A stretch of DNA of 28,214 bases from Flavobacterium sp. (GTDB lineage Bacteria; Bacteroidota; Bacteroidia; Flavobacteriales; Flavobacteriaceae), in NCBI GenBank assembly GCA_015478765.1, contig JADMKR010000104.1, positions 1-28,214 on the forward strand, written 5' to 3'. The notes under the pieces were generated by a model. The model did not search any database, was not told where the DNA came from, and saw nothing but the letters and a program-made list of their open reading frames with translations. Positions 8,233 through 14,847 of this stretch are shown piece after piece. A program made the translations under genes and the position numbers. The first letter of the stretch is position 1. Each line of letters opens with the position of its first letter.

Positions 8233-9017
8233 TGAACGAATTTATGATACATACACGGAATGTCGCGATCGGTTATCGGAAAAAGAAATCCGATTCAGTG
8301 ATTGCGACCGGTATTGATATCAATGTCGCATCCGGTCAGCTTGTGGCTTTGGTGGGCGCGAACGGGATTGGAAAATCAACGTTATTGCGTACACTTACCG
8401 GAATACAGCCACCGCTGCAAGGTCAGATTTTTTTGGGCTGTACGAATATCGAGCATATGACTGCGCGTGACATCGCAAAAGAATTGAGTGTGGTGCTGAC
8501 TGAAAAACTTCCGCCCAGCAACCTAACCGTTTACGAACTTGTGGCTTTGGGGCGGCAGCCATACACAAATTGGATGGGGAGATTATCTGAAATTGATAAA
8601 ACGGCCATTCATAATGCAGTCGAACTAACAGATATTGGTCATTTGCTGAGTAAAAAACATTACGAATTAAGTGATGGCCAGATGCAGAAAGTTCTTATTG
8701 CCAGGGCACTTGCACAGGATACTCCGCTAATTGTTCTCGATGAACCCACCACGCATCTGGACCTGAATCATAAAGCCAACTTATTGCAATTGCTGAAAAA
8801 GCTCACCCGGGAAACTGCCAAAGCAATCCTTTTCTCGACACACGATATCGACCTTGCCATACAACTATGTGATGAGTTGATTGTGATGACGGCTCAAAAA
8901 ATTGTTCAGGATATTCCGATGCGGTTAATTGAAAATGGCACGTTTGATACTATGTTTCCCAACACTACTATAAAATTCGATCAAAGTAGCCACACGTTCA
9001 TCATTGCAGATTTTTAA
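8232..9017 (+). CDS. btuD: Cobalamin ABC transporter ATPase (BtuD-like)
   Basis: This 261-residue ATP-binding subunit has all nucleotide-binding motifs: Walker A GANGIGKST (residues 42-50), a Q-loop region near 85-110, the signature as LSDGQ (146-150; the usual form is LSGGQ), Walker B LIVLDE (166-171), a D-loop and the switch histidine His204 in STHDID. The LSDGQ variant keeps the Ser and Gly that matter, so activity is expected. The start at 8232 overlaps the btuC stop by one base; a second ATG four codons in is an alternative. It is the last clear member of the btuFCD operon. Confidence 0.92.
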   Translation: MNEFMIHTRNVAIGYRKKKSDSVIATGIDINVASGQLVALVGANGIGKSTLLRTLTGIQPPLQGQIFLGCTNIEHMTARDIAKELSVVLTEKLPPSNLTVYELVALGRQPYTNWMGRLSEIDKTAIHNAVELTDIGHLLSKKHYELSDGQMQKVLIARALAQDTPLIVLDEPTTHLDLNHKANLLQLLKKLTRETAKAILFSTHDIDLAIQLCDELIVMTAQKIVQDIPMRLIENGTFDTMFPNTTIKFDQSSHTFIIADF

Positions 9018-9038
9018 TTCATTATCTTCATAATATAA

Positions 9039-9566
9039 ATGACCTTTATGAAAAATGTGATGCTTCGGATTATACCTATATACTTTTTACTAGTCTCCAC
9101 TTCGCTACTGGCGCAACAGGAATTGTCGCTTTCACCATCGGGTTACGGTTCTGTCACAGTACCCAAACCGATGAAAACAACCGAAAAAATTATTGAAACT
9201 GCAAAATCGTGGGTGGCAAATTTCAACCAGACGATCGATTATCCGTATGAAGTATACGATATTACCAGCGACGGTTTTAAAATCGACGGCCACAAACCCA
9301 ACGCGTTCTATTACAGGAATCGCGGCGAGGCATTTTATCATCGGGTGAAATACACTTTGAATGTCCAATTGCGCGAGACGACCTATTCGATTCGCGTTTC
9401 CATTCCCGAAATATATACAAGTGATGTTTTGACCGAGTTGAGGGTGGCCGACTTTTTTGCACCCGATGGACGGGTAAAAGACGATTATATCGATGCCAAA
9501 CCATCTTTGGATAAATCAGTGAACAGCATTATTCGTTCATTTACAGATTTTATGGCTACCTATTGA
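9039..9566 (+). CDS. Secreted small protein, possibly DUF4468-like
   Basis: This 175-residue protein has an N-terminal signal peptide (hydrophobic IIPIYFLLVSTSLLAQ, cleavage near residue 25). The mature part is mixed alpha/beta: a helix KTTEKIIETAKSWVANF, then strands including YHRVKYTLNVQLRETTYSIR and a C-terminal helix. This order resembles the DUF4468/TBP-like domain of many small Bacteroidetes periplasmic proteins, but the match is by impression only. The gene starts 21 bp after btuD with no terminator between, so it may be read through from btuFCD. There is no sequence reason to link it to B12. Its stop lies 5 bp from the convergent trmL stop. The start could be ATG 9039 or 9048. Confidence 0.7.
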   Translation: MTFMKNVMLRIIPIYFLLVSTSLLAQQELSLSPSGYGSVTVPKPMKTTEKIIETAKSWVANFNQTIDYPYEVYDITSDGFKIDGHKPNAFYYRNRGEAFYHRVKYTLNVQLRETTYSIRVSIPEIYTSDVLTELRVADFFAPDGRVKDDYIDAKPSLDKSVNSIIRSFTDFMATY

Positions 9567-9571
9567 TTGCT

Positions 9572-10024
9572 TTATAAGTGAGATAACTGCCGCTTGGCTT
9601 CACCTAAAGTAAAAGCAACAGCATTGGCGAGGTTGTAGCTTCGCACCAGTGGCGAAATGGGAATTGTCAAGTGATTGGGGAATTTATCCAGCATTTCTTT
9701 CGGGAGCCCTACACTTTCTTTGCCAAATACAAGCCAGTCGCCATCTTGGTATTCAGCATCGAGATACGATTTTTGAGTATTGGATGTGAATAAGAATATT
9801 CGGGATTTGTCGGTTACCTGCTCCAGCCACTGTTCTACATTGTCATATTCGTTCCAATCGAGATGAATCCAATAATCAAGACCAGAACGCTTTACATTCT
9901 TATCGGTGATCTGAAACCCGAACGGATGAATCAGATGAAGACGACTTTCGGTACCTACGCAGAGGCGGCCGATATTTCCGGTATTATTGGGTATTTCGGG
10001 CGATACAAGCACGACATTTAACAT
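9572..10024 (-). CDS. trmL: tRNA (cytidine(34)-2'-O)-methyltransferase TrmL
   Basis: This 150-residue SPOUT-class methyltransferase modifies the wobble-position ribose of tRNA-Leu isoacceptors. The short single-domain form matches TrmL rather than the longer TrmH/RlmB enzymes. Motifs include SPEIPNNTGNIGRLC at the start, the AdoMet-knot segments LVFGKESVGLP (about 95-106) and ISPLVRSYNLANAVAF (about 123-138). It lies 9 bp downstream of the pseudouridine synthase gene on the same strand, so both RNA-modification genes probably share one transcript. Confidence 0.93.
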   Translation of the reverse strand: MLNVVLVSPEIPNNTGNIGRLCVGTESRLHLIHPFGFQITDKNVKRSGLDYWIHLDWNEYDNVEQWLEQVTDKSRIFLFTSNTQKSYLDAEYQDGDWLVFGKESVGLPKEMLDKFPNHLTIPISPLVRSYNLANAVAFTLGEAKRQLSHL

Positions 10025-10033
10025 AACATAAAT

Positions 10034-10600
10034 TTAAAATTCAATCTCCCGAACCTCACCAGGAGCAAAATCGCTTAAGTAATATTGGCCAACGCGCATT
10101 CGGATCAGCCGTAATGTGGGAAAACCAACCGCAGCAGTCATCTTTCGCACCTGCCGAAATTTTCCTTCTGAAACGGTTATGGAAATCCAGCTTGTCGGGC
10201 CGTGCCGTTCGTCGCGGATCTTCTGTGTTCGCAGTGGAATATCGGGTGGATCCATCAATTCGGCTATCGCTGGTCGAGTGATATATTTCTTTCCTTTGAA
10301 ACCGATTTGAACACCTGACCGCAGTAAGTTGGCGGCGCTTTCAGTAATAATTCCGTCGACCTGCACCCAGTACTCTTTTTCGGTATTGCGACTTCGGACA
10401 TGCTCGCTTACATTTCCATCAGTGGTTAGCAGCAACAGCCCTTCAGAGTCTTCGTCCAGCCTTCCAATCGCCATTGTGCCGGGTGGGAAATCGTATAGTT
10501 CGCCCAGCAATTTCTTCTTTCGCTTCAATTCATATTTGAACTGGCTCAGGTAACCATAGGGCTTGTGCAACATGAAATGGCGATGTTTAATCGAATCCAT
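10034..10600 (-). CDS. rluE: 23S rRNA pseudouridine synthase, RsuA/RluE family
   Basis: This 188-residue enzyme lacks the N-terminal S4 domain, as RluE does; RluE targets U2457 of E. coli 23S rRNA. The catalytic aspartate lies in GRLDEDSEGLLLLT. Other family motifs are FMLHKPYGYLSQF, KEYWVQVDG and EGKFRQVRKM. I chose ATG 10600 rather than the upstream ATG 10621, because a TACCTTTG promoter box (10612-10605) lies inside the upstream extension. With that start the transcript would be leaderless or nearly so. The exact target uridine is inferred from family membership. Confidence 0.88.
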   Translation of the reverse strand: MDSIKHRHFMLHKPYGYLSQFKYELKRKKKLLGELYDFPPGTMAIGRLDEDSEGLLLLTTDGNVSEHVRSRNTEKEYWVQVDGIITESAANLLRSGVQIGFKGKKYITRPAIAELMDPPDIPLRTQKIRDERHGPTSWISITVSEGKFRQVRKMTAAVGFPTLRLIRMRVGQYYLSDFAPGEVREIEF

Positions 10601-10604
10601 TCTG

Positions 10605-10612
10605 CAAAGGTA
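10605..10612 (-). promoter_or_regulatory. -7 promoter box of the rluE-trmL unit
   Basis: TACCTTTG on the minus strand matches TAnnTTTG and ends only four bases before ATG 10600. The predicted transcription start falls at or within a few bases of the start codon. Confidence 0.5.
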
Positions 10613-10696
10613 GTCATCCACCGTAATAAAGCAATGTTAAAGCATTTCGTTGCCCGTTTTAAAAGCCGTAATATTAACTATAAAACAATTCAAAAA

Positions 10697-11074
10697 ATGG
10701 CAACTTCAGGAAAAGACTTAGGCGATAAAAAATGGAATGGTGAACAAAACCCGAATATCGAACACGAGAGAAATGAAGGTTTCAGTAGTGAAAATATACC
10801 GGAAGATTATAATCCGGCGCCTCTAAAAACGGAGTCAGACATCGACAGTAAAGGAAATCCGGAGATAGTTCAACGTGCGAGGCATGAGGCTGTCAATCCG
10901 AACCATAAAAAAAATCCGGTGCAGGAGCCGGATTATAAAACTGGTAATGAGATCATCGAAGATCCTGAACTGATGGAAAATAAAGATCGGAATTATGATG
11001 TGGCCGATAATCGTTATCCTTCATCGCATCCCGACAATAAAAAACATCGCGGCAATATAAATCCTGGCAAATAA
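10697..11074 (+). CDS. Small hydrophilic, probably disordered protein of unknown function
   Basis: This 125-residue protein starts at ATG 10697 (MATSGKDLGDKKWNG). An upstream extension of the frame would overlap rluE and its promoter, so it is not used. Composition is extreme: rich in Asn, Asp, Glu, Lys, Pro and Gly, almost without large hydrophobics, with no cysteine, signal peptide or membrane segment. Short related phrases recur (PEDYNPAP, QEPDYKTG, IEDPELME, NYDVADNRYPSS). Such hydrophilin-like proteins are often stress-induced in bacteria, but no family is recognised here. Its stop codon directly abuts that of the convergent response regulator. Confidence 0.72.
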   Translation: MATSGKDLGDKKWNGEQNPNIEHERNEGFSSENIPEDYNPAPLKTESDIDSKGNPEIVQRARHEAVNPNHKKNPVQEPDYKTGNEIIEDPELMENKDRNYDVADNRYPSSHPDNKKHRGNINPGK

Positions 11075-11497
11075 TTATCCGACCGGAGGTTTGTTGTCCT
11101 TCCAATAATGGAGAATCCTTTGCAGCAAACGTTCCAGTTCACTCATACTGGAAGGCTTGATGAAAAACCCCTGAACTGAATCAGAGTAGGCTGCCACAAG
11201 ATCCCGGTAACCAGCTGATGTTGTGAAAAACAGGTAGGGAACGCATCTCAGACCAATATTTTCGTGTTTTCTCAGAATCGACCGTAATTCAAGTCCGCCA
11301 ACTTGCGGCAAATTCATATCCGATATTATCAAAAATGGCGGAGTGCCTTCGTTTGATGTTAAGAAGTCGAGGGCTTTAATGGCATCCGAAAAAAATAAAA
11401 CTTTATTGGGATTGTCAATCTTATCAAAAATTTCTTTCAAAATTTCCTGATCATCTTCGTCATCCTCAATAATTATGATAGGGCCGTCGTGATTCAT
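11075..11497 (-). CDS. Single-domain response regulator (CheY-like receiver)
   Basis: This 140-residue receiver has no output domain. The acidic pocket is Glu11-Asp12-Asp13, the phosphoacceptor is Asp60 in LIISDMNLP, the conserved Thr is in FFTTSA (about 92-93) and the Lys is Lys114 in FFIKPSS. All phosphorylation residues are therefore present. Stand-alone receivers of this type in Bacteroidetes usually sit in phosphorelays with hybrid kinases. No kinase gene is nearby, so it is an orphan here. A promoter with an ATTG-N18-TAGATTTG layout lies upstream (11567-11538). Confidence 0.92.
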   Translation of the reverse strand: MNHDGPIIIIEDDEDDQEILKEIFDKIDNPNKVLFFSDAIKALDFLTSNEGTPPFLIISDMNLPQVGGLELRSILRKHENIGLRCVPYLFFTTSAGYRDLVAAYSDSVQGFFIKPSSMSELERLLQRILHYWKDNKPPVG

Positions 11498-11821
11498 AAT
11501 AAAAAAATTAGTAGAAACATTAGATTTCCGCTTCTTTCAAATCTACAACATCGTGCTACGATACAATTGACATTTGGCATAGTTTTAACCTAACTTTTAC
11601 ATTTAAACCATGTGATTTTTGCACGAATTCAATATTTGGGATCCCAAAGCTACGAGCACCGGAAACACAAAAGGAATTATATAATTCTTACTTATAATTG
11701 TGTAAAAAGTTCTCTTAATGAAATCTTAATTTAGTTAAAAATTAAAGCAGTAGATTTTTGTGAGAAACAATATGCTCTGCACCCCAAAATAAAATCATAG
11801 TTCAACTTAAAAATTTATCTT
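11498..11821. other. 324-bp intergenic region with two perfect palindromes
   Basis: This AT-rich region has no ORF. It holds the minus-strand promoter of the response regulator. It also has a perfect 14-bp palindrome TTTGGGATCCCAAA (11635-11648), a second one GAATTATATAATTC (11674-11687) and an AT inverted repeat TTAATTT / AAATTAA near 11727-11746. A -7-like TAGATTTTTG (11751-11760, one base longer than consensus) could serve the small membrane protein gene. Confidence 0.6.
11538..11567 (-). promoter_or_regulatory. Promoter of the response regulator gene
   Basis: On the minus strand, ATTG (11567-11564) is followed after 18 bases by TAGATTTG (11545-11538), close to the TTTG/TAnnTTTG layout. 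The predicted leader is about 35 bases. Confidence 0.6.
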
Positions 11822-12097
11822 ATGAAGCTATTCACCTTAATATTATCAGCAGTGGTATTTGTCGCTTCCGCATACTTTTTTGCTTCCGACTTTAAATTTT
11901 CATCTGAAATCAATCACATAATATATATGAGCATGTTAATGATTTTAATGTGCATTTGCGTTGTCGGAATGGTAATAAATGTTTCTTTATTGCGAATTGG
12001 CCGTAAGAAAGTTAAATCGCTTATCTACAACAGCTACTCGCAAAAGCGCATTCCCAATAAACATTTCGATCGACAATTTGAAATCTCACAATCCTAG
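11822..12097 (+). CDS. Small two-helix membrane protein of unknown function
   Basis: This 91-residue protein starts at ATG 11822. It has two predicted transmembrane segments: about residues 2-21 (LFTLILSAVVFVASAYFF) and about 35-58 (IYMSMLMILMCICVVGMVIN). A basic, cytoplasm-suited tail follows (GRKKVKSLIYNSYSQKR). No family is recognised. It follows a long palindrome-bearing intergenic region and ends before a clear terminator, so it is probably monocistronic. Confidence 0.72.
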   Translation: MKLFTLILSAVVFVASAYFFASDFKFSSEINHIIYMSMLMILMCICVVGMVINVSLLRIGRKKVKSLIYNSYSQKRIPNKHFDRQFEISQS

Positions 12098-12121
12098 AAA
12101 CTAATACCTACTTTTTTACAA

Positions 12122-12151
12122 TGGCCTGTTCTTAACAGGTCATTTTTTTTT
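12122..12151 (+). terminator. Rho-independent terminator after the small membrane protein
   Basis: A 9-bp stem (TGGCCTGTT / AACAGGTCA, one G-U pair) with a 3-base loop is followed by a run of nine T. Confidence 0.85.
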
Positions 12152-12179
12152 GCCACCACCAAGGCCTGCGTAATATTAG

Positions 12180-12187
12180 TACTTTTG
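12180..12187 (+). promoter_or_regulatory. -7 promoter box of rmuC
   Basis: TACTTTTG matches TAnnTTTG, 19 bases upstream of the rmuC ATG. No convincing -33 box is seen. Confidence 0.45.
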
Positions 12188-12206
12188 CTGTTTAACCGTC
12201 ACGGCC

Positions 12207-13574
12207 ATGAACATCGCAATTTATATTATTCTCTCATTTATATCCGCACTGATTGCAGGTATTTACATTGGAAAATTGCTTTACGCCGCCCGAAATCAGG
12301 CGTCACAATCTACCGTTGTCGAAAAATTGAAATCGGCCGAATTCCAGTTAAGCATTGTTAAGGAGCAGCATGCAGCGGCTATCTCCTCGCTTGAAAAACG
12401 GCTGATTGAAGTTCAACGTGAATCAGAAAAAATTCGAACCGAAAAGGATGCCTTTGCTGTCCAGCTTTCAAAGAAAGAAGCCGATTATGATCATCTACAC
12501 CAACGTCATGTCGAACAGAAAAATGAAGTTGATCAATTACAGCAGAAGTTTACAAAAGAATTTGAAAATCTAGCCAATAAGATCCTGGACGAAAAATCGG
12601 TTAAATTCACCGAACAGAATAAAGTAAATCTTGCCAATATTCTTTCTCCGCTACAGGACAAAATATTGCACTTCGAAAAGAAAGTTGAAGATACTCATAA
12701 AGAGAGCATCGATTATCACGCCGCGCTACGGCAGCAGATTCTTGGATTGCGGGAAATGAATGAGCAAATGAGCCGGGAAACTTTGAACCTCACCAAAGCT
12801 TTGAAAGGCGACAGTAAGATGCAAGGCAACTGGGGAGAGCTCGTTCTGGAACGCGTACTTGAGAAATCGGGCCTGGAGAAAGGACGTGAATACGAAATGC
12901 AGCGCAGTTACACCAACGAACATGGCCAGCGAGTTCTGCCGGATGTGGTAATTAATTTGCCCGATGGGAAAAAGATGATCGTCGATTCAAAAGTATCGCT
13001 GACGGCCTACGAAAAATGCATCAACGAAGAGGATGACGCATTGCGAGCAGCATTTCTCAAGGAACATGTCAATTCAATCAGGCGACATGTGGAGCAACTT
13101 GGAGAAAAAAATTATCACGACCTGTACCAAATTGAAAGCCCTGATTTTGTGTTACTTTTTATTCCAATCGAACCGGCGTTCGCCATGGCATTGAACGAAG
13201 ATTCGGCTTTATACAATAAAGCTTTTGAAAAGAATATAGTAATCGTTACGCCCTCGACACTATTGGCGACTTTGCGAACTATCGACAGCATGTGGGCTAA
13301 TCAAAAGCAACAGGAAAATGCATTTGAGATTGCGCGTCAGGCGGGCGCATTATATGATAAATTTGAAGGTTTTGTTTCCGATCTGATCCGGGTCGGAAAG
13401 CGCATCGATGAAAGCAAGTCTGAATATCAGGGAGCTATGAATAAATTAATCGATGGCAAAGGAAATTTGATAAGCAGCGTAGAACGACTGAAAAAAATGG
13501 GCGCCAAAGCTAAAAAAGCCCTTCCGGAAACAATAATAAAACGCGCCGATCCCTCCGATATCGATTTGGAATAA
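12207..13574 (+). CDS. rmuC: RmuC family DNA recombination-limiting protein
   Basis: This 455-residue protein has an N-terminal membrane anchor (about residues 2-24, IYIILSFISALIAGIYIGKL). A long charged coiled coil covers about 35-145. The RmuC nuclease-like domain covers about 190-410, with KALKGDSKMQGNWGELVLER, VLPDVVINLPDGKKMIVDSK and YHDLYQIESPDFVLLFIPIE. E. coli RmuC suppresses inversions at short inverted repeats and is predicted to be a PD-(D/E)XK-like nuclease. The length and domain order are normal for the family. It appears monocistronic. No good T-rich terminator is seen after it; a small hairpin (13600-13615) lacks a T-run. Confidence 0.93.
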   Translation: MNIAIYIILSFISALIAGIYIGKLLYAARNQASQSTVVEKLKSAEFQLSIVKEQHAAAISSLEKRLIEVQRESEKIRTEKDAFAVQLSKKEADYDHLHQRHVEQKNEVDQLQQKFTKEFENLANKILDEKSVKFTEQNKVNLANILSPLQDKILHFEKKVEDTHKESIDYHAALRQQILGLREMNEQMSRETLNLTKALKGDSKMQGNWGELVLERVLEKSGLEKGREYEMQRSYTNEHGQRVLPDVVINLPDGKKMIVDSKVSLTAYEKCINEEDDALRAAFLKEHVNSIRRHVEQLGEKNYHDLYQIESPDFVLLFIPIEPAFAMALNEDSALYNKAFEKNIVIVTPSTLLATLRTIDSMWANQKQQENAFEIARQAGALYDKFEGFVSDLIRVGKRIDESKSEYQGAMNKLIDGKGNLISSVERLKKMGAKAKKALPETIIKRADPSDIDLE

Positions 13575-13660
13575 TTTATCTCAATACCTAATATCACAGA
13601 TAACTCGCAAGTTATTAGTACTATATCGCTAACTTAGCTAGGTTCTTAACAAAAAATTAT

Positions 13661-13668
13661 TATTTTTG
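13661..13668 (+). promoter_or_regulatory. -7 promoter box of the diheme lipoprotein / T9SS unit
   Basis: TATTTTTG matches TAnnTTTG and lies 19 bases upstream of ATG 13688. Short palindromes lie just upstream (13600-13638), which could be operators. Confidence 0.5.
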
Positions 13669-13687
13669 GAAAGACTAAATATGCACC

Positions 13688-14824
13688 ATGCGAATTCATT
13701 ACTTTATACTTTACGTTTTTGGTTTGCTCTTGATCGGATGTTCAGATGATGACACTCACTACGATCCTATTGTTGAACCCCCGCCTGTATCGCCCGTTAT
13801 AGTAAACCTTACTGAGGTACCATATCCGAAGCTATCGGATTACCACTTTTTCGATGGTCCTTTGAAAGATCAGATTCCGTCATTAAATGTACTTCCCTAC
13901 GAACCGGCAAGCAGCCTGTTTACCGATTACGCCCAAAAGAAGCGTTTCGTGTGGATGCCGGAAGGTTCCAAAGGCACTTTCAACGGTGATGGCAATATTC
14001 TGGAGCTTCCCGTTGGCGCAGCGCTGATAAAAAGTTTCTACTATGATAATGTTCAGAACATTTCTGCACCGGGTGGCACGCGTTTAGTGGAAACTCGAAT
14101 CATGATACGCAAAAGTGAAGGCTGGATCTTCGCAAACTATATTTGGAACGAAGAGCAGACCGAAGCTTTTTTCGATCTTACCGGCAGTTTTACCGAAATC
14201 ACCTGGACAGGTGCCGATAATGTGACTAAGAGCACCAATTACAGAATTCCGTCCGAAGACCAGTGCATCGTTTGCCATAAAACCAAGGAAATAGTAAATG
14301 GCAGCGAAGTTACAATGCATATTCCCATCGGGATTGAGGCGCAAAATCTCAATTTCAATTACGATTATGGCGATGTTACTAAAAATCAGCTGACGGCCTG
14401 GATAGATGCCGGTTACCTGAATGCGGATTTCACAATGCCTTCGATTGAAAATACCGCAGTTAATTACAATGATACTTCAAAACCTTTGGAGCTTCGTGCG
14501 CGGGCCTATGTCGATGTCAACTGTGCCCATTGCCACTCTGTGGGAAAACATTGCGACTACCGCCCACTCCGACTCGCTTTCAACGAAACGAACAACAATC
14601 TGCAAAATATGGGAGTATGTGTGGAAACTGCCGATATGCAGGACTTTCCTCCGGCGCTTGGAACTTTGGTTACACCAGGAAATATAGGTCGGTCGATGTT
14701 ATACTACCGCCTTAACACCACTAATGAAGGATACCGGATGCCACTGCACGGCCGAACGGTTATTCACGAAGAAGGCATCGCTTTAATGGAGCAATGGATA
14801 AATTCCTTGACACCGTGTCAATAA
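13688..14824 (+). CDS. Diheme c-type cytochrome-like surface lipoprotein (SO2930/TIGR03806-like)
   Basis: This 378-residue lipoprotein has lipobox LIGC (Cys18), followed by SDDDTHYD, an acidic sorting signal suggesting surface exposure. Two haem-binding CxxCH motifs are visible: CIVCH (193-197) and CAHCH (279-283). Preceding segments such as YEPASSLFTDYAQKKRFVWM and the late PPALGTLVTPGNIGRSMLYY are typical of the uncharacterised SO2930/TIGR03806-like diheme family. Proteins of this group are often found with propeller or FG-GAP partners and are presumed redox proteins of the outer surface. The following gene encodes a T9SS-secreted FG-GAP protein 23 bp away, so they are likely expressed together. 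Electron-transfer function is inferred. Confidence 0.85.
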   Translation: MRIHYFILYVFGLLLIGCSDDDTHYDPIVEPPPVSPVIVNLTEVPYPKLSDYHFFDGPLKDQIPSLNVLPYEPASSLFTDYAQKKRFVWMPEGSKGTFNGDGNILELPVGAALIKSFYYDNVQNISAPGGTRLVETRIMIRKSEGWIFANYIWNEEQTEAFFDLTGSFTEITWTGADNVTKSTNYRIPSEDQCIVCHKTKEIVNGSEVTMHIPIGIEAQNLNFNYDYGDVTKNQLTAWIDAGYLNADFTMPSIENTAVNYNDTSKPLELRARAYVDVNCAHCHSVGKHCDYRPLRLAFNETNNNLQNMGVCVETADMQDFPPALGTLVTPGNIGRSMLYYRLNTTNEGYRMPLHGRTVIHEEGIALMEQWINSLTPCQ

Positions 14825-14847
14825 TATTAAAATTAAATATTTACAGC

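Noticed and set aside
8677..8691. Non-consensus ABC signature LSDGQ as a sign of inactive BtuD
   Set aside because: Walker A, Walker B and switch His are intact, and Gly-to-Asp at this position is tolerated in related importers.
10565..10696. N-terminal extension of the hydrophilic protein
   Set aside because: It overlaps the rluE start and promoter on the other strand, and its composition is unlike the rest of the protein.
14794..14847. Upstream start for the T9SS protein
   Set aside because: It lies inside the diheme gene and puts a non-signal segment before a perfect signal peptide starting at 14848.
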